Part shown: piece after piece, positions 35,329 through 44,000 of the stretch
How positions within the stretch are numbered: the first letter of the stretch is position 1
Layout: every line of letters starts with the position of its first letter
Source of the DNA: Georgenia sp. EYE_87
GTDB lineage: Bacteria > Actinomycetota > Actinomycetes > Actinomycetales > Actinomycetaceae
Direction of reading: 5' to 3'
Assembly (NCBI RefSeq): GCF_023148685.1
Contig: NZ_JAHXNL010000016.1
Location: 1-64,000 of the forward strand
Length of the DNA: 64,000 nt
Program-made: the position numbers and the translations under genes
The notes under the pieces: model-generated
Seen by the model: the letters and a program-made list of their open reading frames with translations, nothing else
Databases searched by the model: none
Told to the model about the DNA's origin: nothing

Positions 35329-36033
35329 GTGGGTGGCTACCTGGCCGACATGGCCGAGCTCCTCGGCGAGTTCAACATTCTCGGAGCGTTCTGGGTCAAC
35401 ATCCAGCTGACGTTCTGGTCGGCGGTCTTCTCGTTCATCATCGGCACGGTGCTCGCCGTCATGCGGGTCTCCCCCGCACCGAGCCTTCGCTGGGCGGGCA
35501 CGATGTACGTCAATCTCGTGCGCAACACCCCGCTCACGCTGATCATCCTCGCGTGCTCGCTCGGCCTGTGGGGCCAGCTCGGAGTCATCCTGGCGAGCAA
35601 CGAGGCCGGGCGGGTCGACATCACCGCCAACAGCTTCCGCCTGGCGGTCCTCGGCCTGTCCGTCTACACGGCGGCGTTCGTCTGCGAGTCGCTGCGCTCC
35701 GGGGTCAACACCGTCCCGGTGGGCCAGGCCGAGGCCGCGCGAGCGATCGGCCTGGGCTTCGGGCAGTCGATGCGGATGATCATCCTGCCCCAGGCGATCC
35801 GCGGGGCGATCGCCCCGCTGGGCAACACGCTCATCGCGCTCGCCAAGAACACGACCGTCGCCCAGGCCGCCGGCGTCGTCCAGGCCGCCTCCGTCATGGC
35901 GACCATGATCGAGTTCCGACCGGACCTCATGGTCGCGATCTTCCTCGTCATCGCCATCGGCTGGGTCCTCATCGTCCTGCCGATCGGCCTGGTGACCACG
36001 TTCCTGTCGCGCCGCCTGGGGGTCGTCCGATGA
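35329..36033 (+). CDS. gluC: Amino acid ABC importer, permease 1
   Basis: Membrane subunit of 234 residues with five or so membrane segments. The conserved coupling-helix region (EAARAIGLGFGQSMRMIILPQAI, around 134-156) contacts the ATPase. GAAGGAG precedes the GTG start. Its stop overlaps the gluD ATG by 4 nt. With gluD it forms the heterodimeric channel of the importer. Confidence 0.9.
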   Translation: MGGYLADMAELLGEFNILGAFWVNIQLTFWSAVFSFIIGTVLAVMRVSPAPSLRWAGTMYVNLVRNTPLTLIILACSLGLWGQLGVILASNEAGRVDITANSFRLAVLGLSVYTAAFVCESLRSGVNTVPVGQAEAARAIGLGFGQSMRMIILPQAIRGAIAPLGNTLIALAKNTTVAQAAGVVQAASVMATMIEFRPDLMVAIFLVIAIGWVLIVLPIGLVTTFLSRRLGVVR

Positions 36034-36887
36034 GCTCCGTCCTCTTCGACGCGCCGGGCCCCCGGGGTCGCCGCCGTATCGCCGCCGTGAACGTCCTCGG
36101 CTCCCTCATCGTCCTCGGGGTCCTCGCGTGGGTGCTGTGGGGGCTGGCCGGGAAGGGCCAGCTCGCCGCGGCCAAGTGGAACCCGTTCGCCACCGAGTCG
36201 GTGTGGGTGGACTACCTCCTCGTCGGCCTGTGGAACACGCTCCGTGCCGCAGCGGTCGCCATCGTCGCCGCCAACGTCTTCGGGCTGCTCTTCGGCCTCG
36301 GCCGGCTGTCCCAGTCCCGCATCGTGCGCGGCCTCAGCGGCACCGTGGTGGAGTTCTTCCGTGCCGTCCCGGTGCTGATCATGATGATCTTCTTCTGGCG
36401 GCTCTTCTCCTACGTCCCTGGACCCTGGGAAGGGGACGCGCCGTTCTACGGCGTCGTCGTCGGCCTCACGCTGTACAACGGTTCGGTCATCGCCGAGCTC
36501 GTCCGCTCCGGAGTGACCAACCTGCCGCGCGGGCAGCGGGAGGCCGGACTGGCGATCGGCCTGACGCCGTCCAAGAGCCTGCGCCTCGTCGAGGTCCCGC
36601 AGGCGCTCATCGCGATGATGCCGTCGATGATCAGCCAGCTCGTCGTGATCCTGAAGGACACCGCGCTCGGCTACATCATCACCTATAGCGAGCTGCTCCG
36701 GTCGGCGCGGCTCGTGGGGTCCACCTTCGCCAACTACATCCCAGCCCTGATCGTCGCTGCGGTGATATTCATCGTCATCAACTACACCCTCACCTGGGTG
36801 GCGGAGCGCGTGGCCCGGCGCCTCAGCTCCCGCACGGCGGGTGTGACCCGCCCGGCCGGCCCCGCGACCGCGGACGCCGGAGAGTGA
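36030..36887 (+). CDS. gluD: Amino acid ABC importer, permease 2
   Basis: Second permease subunit, 285 residues, with the same coupling motif (REAGLAIGLTPSKSLRLVEVPQA) near 171-193. It has a longer N-terminal cytoplasmic and periplasmic region than gluC and a Thr/Ala/Pro-rich C-terminal tail. The ATG overlaps the gluC stop and its own stop overlaps the GTG of the next ABC ATPase, which makes the following, functionally different transporter part of the same transcript. Confidence 0.9.
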   Translation: MSSVLFDAPGPRGRRRIAAVNVLGSLIVLGVLAWVLWGLAGKGQLAAAKWNPFATESVWVDYLLVGLWNTLRAAAVAIVAANVFGLLFGLGRLSQSRIVRGLSGTVVEFFRAVPVLIMMIFFWRLFSYVPGPWEGDAPFYGVVVGLTLYNGSVIAELVRSGVTNLPRGQREAGLAIGLTPSKSLRLVEVPQALIAMMPSMISQLVVILKDTALGYIITYSELLRSARLVGSTFANYIPALIVAAVIFIVINYTLTWVAERVARRLSSRTAGVTRPAGPATADAGE

Positions 36888-37831
36888 GCGGCGCGCACGA
36901 GGGTGCGGTGGTGGCCGTCGACCACCTCACCAAGACGTTCGGGCCGGTCCGGGCGGTGGACGACCTGACCTTCACCGCCCGCCCGGGCCGCGTGACGGGT
37001 TTCCTGGGCCCCAACGGGGCGGGCAAGACCACCACCCTCCGCATCCTGCTCGGGCTCGTCCGGGCGACCTCCGGCACGGCGACCGTCGGCGGCCGGTCGT
37101 ACCGCGAGCTCAGCCGGCCGATGCGGTCGGTCGGGGCGGCGCTGGAGGCGGCCAGCTTCCATCCGGGCCGCAGCGCACTCGACCACCTGCGTGTGTACGC
37201 CCCGCAGGTGGGTGTCGACGACGCACGGTGCCGCGAGGTCCTCGAACTGGTGGGCCTCGGCCCCGTCGCCGATCGGCGCGTCGGCGGCTTCTCGCTCGGC
37301 ATGCGGCAGCGGCTCGGCCTGGCGACCACGCTGCTGGGTGACCCCGGTGTGCTGATCCTCGATGAGCCCGCCAACGGGCTGGACCCCGAGGGCATCGCCT
37401 GGCTCCGGGCGCTGCTGCGCCACCTCGCCGGCGAGGGTCGCACGGTGCTCGTCTCCAGCCACGTGCTCTCGGAGGTCCAGCAGACCGTCGACGACGTGGT
37501 GATCATCGCCCGCGGGACCCTCGTGCACCAGTCGTCCCTGGCCGAGCTCGCGGCGCTGTCGGAACCCAGCGTGCGCGTGGTCTCCCCCGACGCCGCCCGC
37601 CTGGACGAGCTGATCGCGTCGGCGGGCTGGACCGACCGCGTGGCGCAGAACGGGTCGCCGGGCGTCGCGGTGCTGCGGCGCGTGAGCGCCGCGGAGATCG
37701 GCGCGCGGGCGTTCGCCGCGGGCCTGGAGATCCACGAGCTCGCCACGCGGGAGGTCGGGCTCGAGGACACGTTCCTCCGGCTGGTCGGGGAACGGCCCGA
37801 CGGCGGAGCGCCCGGGGAGGGTGGCCGATGA
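36884..37831 (+). CDS. ABC transporter ATPase (ABC-2 export type)
   Basis: ATPase subunit of 315 residues. Walker A GPNGAGKTT at 42-50, signature FSLGMRQR near 136-143, Walker B LILDEPANGLDPEG and an H-loop in VSSHVLSEVQ. The LGMRQR form of the signature and the C-terminal regulatory domain are typical of DrrA/CcmA-like exporters paired with ABC-2 permeases. The GTG start overlaps the gluD stop (GTGA), so it is coupled to the amino acid importer despite being of another class. The substrate is unknown; lipid, drug or bacteriocin self-protection are possibilities. Confidence 0.88.
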   Translation: MSGAHEGAVVAVDHLTKTFGPVRAVDDLTFTARPGRVTGFLGPNGAGKTTTLRILLGLVRATSGTATVGGRSYRELSRPMRSVGAALEAASFHPGRSALDHLRVYAPQVGVDDARCREVLELVGLGPVADRRVGGFSLGMRQRLGLATTLLGDPGVLILDEPANGLDPEGIAWLRALLRHLAGEGRTVLVSSHVLSEVQQTVDDVVIIARGTLVHQSSLAELAALSEPSVRVVSPDAARLDELIASAGWTDRVAQNGSPGVAVLRRVSAAEIGARAFAAGLEIHELATREVGLEDTFLRLVGERPDGGAPGEGGR

Positions 37832-38649
37832 TCGACGCCCTGCGGACCGAGTACCGCAAGTTCGTCACGACGCGGCTGTGGTGGGTGCTGCTGCTGACGA
37901 TGGCCGCGTACATGGCGTTCCTGGCCGGGATCATGGCGTTCGTGCTGGTGGACGCGCCGGGGTCGATGGGCACCGGGGTGCCGGCGTCGGAACCTGCTCC
38001 GCCGATGTCGCCGGAGCAGGTCGCCAGCACCGTCTACACCCTCGCCACCTCGCTCGGCTACGTCTTCCCCGTCATCGTCGGTGCCCTCGCGATGACGGGC
38101 GAGTTCCGGCACCAGACGATCACGCCGAGCCTGCTGGCCGAGCCGCGGCGCAACGTCTTCCTCGCCGCGAAGATGCTCTCCAGCGTCGCGGTGGGCCTGC
38201 TGTTCGGCATCGTCGGGACGCTCTCCACCGTCGGTCCCGGCGCGGCCGTCCTGGCGCTGCTCGGCGAGCCGTCGTACCTGACCGAGCCCACGGTGCTGCG
38301 CAGCGCCGGCCTGTCCGTGCTCGCCCTGACCGTGTGGACCGTGGTCGGGGTCGGGTTCGGTGCGCTGCTGACCAACCAGGTCGCCGCCGTGGTGGTGCTG
38401 CTGGCCTTCACCCAGTTCATCGAGCCGATCCTGCGGATCGTGCTGGGGCGGGTGGAGCTGCTGGAGGGGGTCTCGAAGTTCCTCCCGGGCGCCGCCGGCG
38501 AGGCGATCACGGGCAGCTCGTTCTACGCCGACTCGGGCATGGCCGCGGGGCTGCTGCCGTCGTGGGCCGGCCTCCTGGTCCTGCTGGGCTACGCGTTGGT
38601 CCTCGCGCTGGCCGGGCGCCTCACCACCCTGCGGCGCGACATCACCTGA
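37828..38649 (+). CDS. ABC-2 type permease
   Basis: Membrane partner of the preceding ATPase: 273 residues with six predicted membrane segments, first at about 18-40. An extracytoplasmic Pro/Met-rich loop (about 45-65) follows, and the MTGEFRHQTITPSLLAEPRR segment near 89-108 is characteristic of ABC-2 permeases with DrrB-like topology. The ATG overlaps the ATPase stop. Its own stop marks the start of a 44-bp repeat unit shared with the recX 3' end. Confidence 0.85.
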   Translation: MIDALRTEYRKFVTTRLWWVLLLTMAAYMAFLAGIMAFVLVDAPGSMGTGVPASEPAPPMSPEQVASTVYTLATSLGYVFPVIVGALAMTGEFRHQTITPSLLAEPRRNVFLAAKMLSSVAVGLLFGIVGTLSTVGPGAAVLALLGEPSYLTEPTVLRSAGLSVLALTVWTVVGVGFGALLTNQVAAVVVLLAFTQFIEPILRIVLGRVELLEGVSKFLPGAAGEAITGSSFYADSGMAAGLLPSWAGLLVLLGYALVLALAGRLTTLRRDIT

Positions 38650-38734
38650 GCGGCCCGTCCGGCGCGTCCCGGTCACCAGGCCCGGCAGACCGAGCGACTA
38701 GTCCAGCGCGTCCCAGTCGCCAGGCCCGGCCGAC
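38647..38734. repeat. 44-bp tandem duplication containing the recX 3' end
   Basis: Two adjacent 44-nt units, 38647-38690 and 38691-38734, identical at roughly four of five positions. The right unit encodes the last codons and stop of recX (minus strand); the left unit begins at the stop codon of the ABC permease on the plus strand. The duplicate therefore fills the whole space between the two genes. Confidence 0.8.
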
Positions 38735-39300
38735 GGGTCGACGCCCTCCTCGGCGAGCACCTCGTCGATGGCACGCATCGCCACCCCGCCGGAGAAGCCC
38801 TTGCGGGCGAGCATGCCCGCGAGGCGACGACGGCGGACCTGGGGGTCGAGCCCGCGGGTGGACCTGGCCCTCTTCTCGACGAGCCGCCGCGCCGCCGCCC
38901 GCTCGTCGCTCTCGTCCACCTGCTCGAGGGCGAGGGCGGCGACCTCGGGCTCGATGCCCTTGCGACGAAGCTCCTGCGCCAGCGCACGCCGGGCGAGCCC
39001 GCGCTCGGCGTGCCGGGTGCGCACGAGCATCTCGGCGTAGGCGGCGTCGTCGACCAGACCCACCTCGGTGAACCTGTCGAGGACGCGTGCCGCGACGTCC
39101 ACCGGCACGTCACGCCGCGCCATCGCCTCCTCGAGCTGGGCGCGGCTGCGCGGCGCCGCCGTGAGCTGGCGCAGCGCGATGGTGCGCGCCACCTCCTCGG
39201 CGTCGGGCTCGGCGTCCTCGGCAGGCGCACCGGTCGACGGCGGCTCGAGCTCGTCGCGACGGCGCCCGCCGCGCCGCCGACCGGTTCCGGGCTGAGTCAT
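38698..39300 (-). CDS. recX: RecA regulator RecX
   Basis: Modulator that binds RecA filaments and limits their activity. The 200-residue protein has a basic and acidic low-complexity N-terminus (1-35) then three-helix RecX repeats, with RSRAQLEEAMARRDVP near 52-67, VDDAAYAEMLVRTRHAERGLA near 82-102 and a third repeat at about 130-185. It starts 5 nt after the recA stop, so it is co-transcribed with recA. Its stop is TAG and its last twelve codons lie in a tandem repeat. Confidence 0.93.
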   Translation of the reverse strand: MTQPGTGRRRGGRRRDELEPPSTGAPAEDAEPDAEEVARTIALRQLTAAPRSRAQLEEAMARRDVPVDVAARVLDRFTEVGLVDDAAYAEMLVRTRHAERGLARRALAQELRRKGIEPEVAALALEQVDESDERAAARRLVEKRARSTRGLDPQVRRRRLAGMLARKGFSGGVAMRAIDEVLAEEGVDPSAGPGDWDALD

Positions 39301-39305
39301 GCCGC

Positions 39306-40370
39306 TCAGAAGTCGACCGGGACCTCGCCGACGGCGGCCGCCTTGGTGGCCGCCTCCGCCTCGGCCGCGGCCTCGCCGATGCCGAGCTTGGTGAGGATCT
39401 TCTTCTCGATCTCCTCGGCCAGCTCGGGGTTGTCCCGGAGGAACTGGCGAGCCTTCTCCTTGCCCTGGCCGAGCTGGTCGCCCTCGTAGGTGAACCAGGC
39501 ACCGGACTTGCGCACGATGCCGTTCTCCACGCCGAGGTCGATCAGGCCGCCCTCGCGGGAGATGCCCTGGCCGTAGAGGATGTCGAACTCGGCCTGCTTG
39601 AACGGCGGGGCCATCTTGTTCTTGACGACCTTGACGCGGGTCCGGTTCCCGACCGCGTCGCCGGCCTCCTTGAGGGTCTCGATCCGGCGCACGTCCAGAC
39701 GCACCGAGGCGTAGAACTTCAGCGCCTTGCCGCCCGTGGTCGTCTCCGGGGAGCCGAAGAAGACGCCGATCTTCTCGCGCAGCTGGTTGATGAAGATCGC
39801 GGTCGTGCCGGAGGCGGAGAGCGCACCGGTGATCTTGCGCAGGGCCTGGGACATCAGACGGGCCTGCAGACCCACGTGCGAGTCACCCATCTCGCCCTCG
39901 ATCTCCGCCTTGGGCACCAGGGCGGCGACGGAGTCGATGACGACGATGTCGAGGGCGCCGGAGCGGATCAGCATGTCCATGATCTCCAGGGCCTGCTCGC
40001 CGGTGTCGGGCTGGGAGACCAGCAGCGCGTCCGTGTCCACGCCGAGCTTCTTCGCGTACTCGGGGTCGAGCGCGTGCTCGGCGTCGATGAAGGCCGCGAT
40101 CCCGCCGGCCCGCTGGGCGCTCGCGACGGCGTGCAGCGCGACGGTCGTCTTGCCGGAGGACTCCGGGCCGTAGATCTCGACGACGCGGCCGCGCGGGAGA
40201 CCTCCGATGCCGAGCGCGACGTCCAGCGCGACGGAACCGGTGGGGATCACCTGGACCTTGGGGCGGGTGTCGTCGCCCAGGCGCATGACCGACCCCTTGC
40301 CGAACTGGCGGTCGATCTGGCTGAGCGCGGCCTCCAGGGCCTTGCTGCGGTCTGCTACGGGAGCGGGCAT
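39306..40370 (-). CDS. recA: Recombinase RecA
   Basis: Strand-exchange ATPase and coprotease that triggers LexA cleavage. The 354-residue protein has Walker [10 protein letters not shown] at 68-76, the [20 protein letters not shown] loop L2 region and a Glu/Ala-rich C-terminus. No intein is present. I chose the ATG at 40370, which has AAAGGTGA about 6 nt upstream; a GTG at 40379 overlaps that site. A perfect LexA box lies about 190 nt upstream and a stable hairpin just ahead of the ribosome-binding site. recX follows. Confidence 0.97.
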   Translation of the reverse strand: MPAPVADRSKALEAALSQIDRQFGKGSVMRLGDDTRPKVQVIPTGSVALDVALGIGGLPRGRVVEIYGPESSGKTTVALHAVASAQRAGGIAAFIDAEHALDPEYAKKLGVDTDALLVSQPDTGEQALEIMDMLIRSGALDIVVIDSVAALVPKAEIEGEMGDSHVGLQARLMSQALRKITGALSASGTTAIFINQLREKIGVFFGSPETTTGGKALKFYASVRLDVRRIETLKEAGDAVGNRTRVKVVKNKMAPPFKQAEFDILYGQGISREGGLIDLGVENGIVRKSGAWFTYEGDQLGQGKEKARQFLRDNPELAEEIEKKILTKLGIGEAAAEAEAATKAAAVGEVPVDF

Positions 40371-40391
40371 GTCAGTCACCTTTCGGCAGGC

Positions 40392-40411
40392 GGGCCGCAG
40401 GTGTGCGGCCC
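40392..40411 (-). other. recA leader hairpin
   Basis: Perfect 8-bp stem (GGGCCGCA / TGCGGCCC) with a 4-nt loop, ending about 7 nt before the recA ribosome-binding site on the transcript. It could affect translation or message stability. Confidence 0.5.
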
Positions 40412-40561
40412 TCGGATCGGTCAGGGCAGGTCTTGGCAGGGCCCGCCCTCGCCGGACGGCTACCTGCAGGCGACGCTATGCCCGACCACTGACATCCGTC
40501 CGACGCCCCCCGCACAGCTGTGGAAAGGTGCCGACGTCGTCGCCTGAGGATGACAGTACGA

Positions 40562-40575
40562 CGAACGGGTGTTCG
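40562..40575. promoter_or_regulatory. SOS (LexA) box for recA, perfect
   Basis: CGAACGGGTGTTCG matches CGAAC-N4-GTTCG exactly, 191 nt upstream of the recA ATG. A TACTGT hexamer follows on the minus strand and may be the -10. Confidence 0.85.
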
Positions 40576-40694
40576 ACGGCCACCGACACGCCGATGGCCG
40601 GGCCGCCGCCCTGGTAGGACCGCCGCGCAGATCGCCGAGGACCCGGCACCGCGGTGGCGGCGATCCATCCACGACGGCGCCGCACCCCGCCGCG

Positions 40695-40940
40695 CTAGGA
40701 CCGGCGCGGGCCCCGCGGACGTTCCTTGGGGTCGATCCGGTGCCGCCAGCGGGTGGCCTCGTCGAGGTCCATCTCGTCGCAGACGGCGTCCCACACCTGC
40801 CGGGGCGGGACCCCGTCCCCGAGTGCCTCGACGGCGGTCCGCCCCCCGACCGTGCCCAGGACGAGATCCTCGGCGACCGAGCGGCCGTACCCCGGGCCGA
40901 AGGTCTCCTCCAGCACCTGCCAGAACTCCGAGTGCTTCAC
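40695..40940 (-). CDS. DUF3046 protein
   Basis: Small actinobacterial protein of 81 residues. The family pattern is clear: HSEFWQVLEETFGPGYGRSV at the N-terminus and VPPRQVWDAVCDEMDLDEATRW near 44-65. The function is unknown. It is usually encoded beside recA in actinobacteria, as here, which suggests a link to the recombination locus. The start is GTG without an obvious ribosome-binding site; the open frame continues upstream but loses the family pattern. Confidence 0.85.
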   Translation of the reverse strand: MKHSEFWQVLEETFGPGYGRSVAEDLVLGTVGGRTAVEALGDGVPPRQVWDAVCDEMDLDEATRWRHRIDPKERPRGPRRS

Positions 40941-41009
40941 CCGCCAAGGGTGCCACGGTCCCGCCGCCGACCGCCCCGCACGGGGCGGATGTCGGCGGCT
41001 GGCGGCAGA

Positions 41010-44000
41010 ATGTCGAGGGTGCTGCCCTTCTCCGAGGCGACCCGGTCGTGGTTCGAGGGTGCCTTCGCCGCGCCCACTCCCGCGCAGACCGGCGCGTGGG
41101 ACGCCATCGCCTCCGGCGAGCATGCACTCGTCGTCGCGCCCACGGGGTCCGGCAAGACGCTCGCCGCGTTCCTGTGGGCCGTCGACCAGATGCTCACCGG
41201 CGAGGTGCCCGAGCCGCTCGACCGCTGCCGGGTGCTCTACGTCTCCCCCCTCAAGGCGCTGGCCGCCGACGTCGAGCGGAACCTGCGCTCACCGCTCGTG
41301 GGCATCTCCCGGGCCGCCGCCCGCGTCGGCGCCGCGGTCAACGACGTGCGCGTCGGCGTGCGCACCGGCGACACCCCCGCCAACGAGCGTCGCCGGTTCG
41401 CCACCCACCCGCCGGACATCCTCATCACCACCCCGGAGTCGCTCTACCTGGTGCTGACCTCGGGCGCGCGGGAGGGTCTGCGCGGGATCCGTACGGTGAT
41501 CGTCGACGAGGTCCACGCGGTGGCGGGCACCAAGCGTGGCGCCCACCTGGCTCTGAGCCTGGAGCGGCTGGACGCCCTGCTGCCCCGCCCGGCCCAGCGC
41601 GTCGGCCTGTCGGCGACCGTGCGCCCCGTGCCGACGGTCGCCACGTTCCTGGCCGGGCACCGCACGCTCGACGACGGTGGCCGGCACGTGCGCGTGGTGC
41701 AGCCGGAGAGCAGCAAGGAGCTGCGGATCGACGTCGTCGTCCCGGTCGAGGACCTCTCGGACCCCTCCGCGACGCCACTGCGTGCCGCCGACCGGGACGT
41801 CGCGGCGGGCGCGGACCTCGACCTGTCGGGAGACGCCTCGGGAGCCCTGCCCGAGCCTCGCCAGCCCTCCGTGTGGCCGCACATTACCGAGCGGATCGTC
41901 GACCTGGTCACCGAGCACCGCTCGACGATCGTCTTCACCAACTCGCGCCGTTCCGCCGAACGGCTCACCGCGCGGATCAACGAGGAGTGGCAGGCCAGGC
42001 ACGAGGGCGTCGGCGGCGCCGCGGTCCTCGACGAGGCCGGCGGGACGTGGGCCGCCGCCGTCCCCGGCCAGGCGGGCACCGCGCTGGGGGTCGAGGACGT
42101 CGTGGCCCGCGCCCACCACGGCTCGATGAGCCGCGAGGAGCGCGTCCGCACCGAGTCCGCCCTGAAGTCCGGGCAGCTGCGCGCGGTGGTCTCCACGTCC
42201 TCCCTCGAGCTGGGCATCGACATGGGTGCGGTGGACCTGGTCGTCCAGGTCGGCTCGCCGCCGTCGGTCGCGTCGGCGCTGCAGCGCGTCGGACGCGCGG
42301 GTCACCAGGTGGGCGCGGTCTCCCACGGCGTCGTCCTGCCGACCCACCGGGGGGATCTCATGCCGGCCGCGGTGGCTTCCGTCCGGGCGCAGGCGGGACT
42401 CATCGAGGAGGTGCACGTCCCGGCCAACCCCCTCGATGTCCTCGCCCAGCAGATCGTGGCGATGCTCGCCGTCGAGGACCTCGGCGTCGAGGAGCTCACC
42501 ACCCTTGTGCGCCGCTCCGCACCGTACGTCTCGCTCGGCGAGCGCTCGCTCACGGCGGTGCTCGACATGCTCGCCGGGCGCTACCCCAGCGAGGACTTCG
42601 CCGAGCTCCGGCCGCGGATCGTGTGGGACCGCACGTCCGGCGTGCTGAGCGCCCGCCCCGGCGCCCTCCGTCTGGCGACGACGTCCGGCGGCACCATCCC
42701 CGACCGCGGCATGTACGGCGTCTACCTCGCCGGCGGGCCGACCACGGACGACGGTGACCGCGGCACCGGCGGCGTGACCGCCGGTGCCCGGGGGCGCGGA
42801 GGACGACGGGTCGGCGAGCTCGACGAGGAGATGGTCTACGAGTCCCGGGTCGGCGACACGTTCACACTGGGCACCAGCACCTGGCGCATCGAGGACATCA
42901 CCCCCGACCGCGTCCTCGTCAGCCCAGCCCCCGGACAGCCCGGCCGCCTGCCGTTCTGGAAGGGCGACTCCCCCGGCCGACCCGCCGAGCTCGGTCGGGC
43001 CCTGGGCCAGGCCACCCGGGAGCTGCTCGCCGGCCTGGACGACGGGACGGCGGCCGAGCGACTCGGTGCGGCGGGGCTCGACACCTGGGCGGTGGAGAAC
43101 GTCACGTCCTACCTCGCCGAGCAGCGCGAGGCCACGGGGCGCCTGCCGGACGACCGCACCATCGTCCTCGAGCGGTTCCGTGACGAGCTGGGCGACTGGC
43201 GGGTGGTCCTGCACTCCCCCTTCGGCGCCCGCGTGCACGCCCCGTGGGCGCTGGTGCTCGCCGGCCGCCTCCGCGAGCTGACGGGGATGGACGTGCACGC
43301 CGCACCGAGCGACGACGGGATCGTCCTGCGGCTCCCGGACGTCGAAGGTGCCGACGGCGAGGGTACGGGGCCGCTGGACCCGGCCGTCCTGCTCCTCGAG
43401 CCCGCCGAGGTGTCCGGTCTCGTGGTCGAGGCGCTGGCCGGCTCGGCGCACTTCGCCGCTCGGTTCCGGGAGGCGGCGGCTCGGTCGCTGCTGCTGCCCC
43501 GGCGCCGGCCCGACCGCCGGCAGCCGCTCTGGCAGCAGCGCCAGCGGTCGGCCCAGCTCCTCGCCGTCGCGTCCGCGTTCCCCGACTTCCCCGTGGTGCT
43601 CGAGGCGGTGCGCGAGTGCCTCCAGGACGACTTCGACGTCCCCGCGCTGACCGGGCTCATGACGGAGATCGCCAGGCGTGACATCCGGATCGTCGAGGTC
43701 TCCACGACCTCACCGTCGCCGTTCGCACGCTCTCTGCTGATGGGCTACGTGGCCCAGTTCCTCTACGCCGACGACGCCCCGCTCGCCGAGCGTCGCGCGG
43801 CCGCCCTCGCGCTCGACCCGGCCCTGCTCGCCGAGCTGGTCGGGTCGGACCTCGGGGACCTCGCCGACCTTCTCGACCCCGAGGCGCTCGCGGAGGTCGC
43901 GGCGGCGGTCGGCCTGCGCACCGAGGGGGCCCGCGCGAGGGACGCCGAGGGGCTCGTGGACCTCGTGCGGCGCCTGGGCCCGGTGACGACGGCGGAGCTG

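Larger units (their letters stand above)
40371..40694. other. recA upstream region
   Basis: About 320 nt between the recA start and the DUF3046 stop. It holds the recA ribosome-binding site, a leader hairpin (40392-40411) and a LexA box (40562-40575). The box implies a long recA leader or a promoter near 40540-40580, where TACTGT (minus strand) is a -10 candidate. I see no gene here. Confidence 0.6.

Noticed and set aside
40569-41009. Longer N-terminus for lhr
   Set aside because: The frame stays open upstream, but it covers the DUF3046 gene and the recA LexA box. Conserved helicase sequence begins just after 41010.
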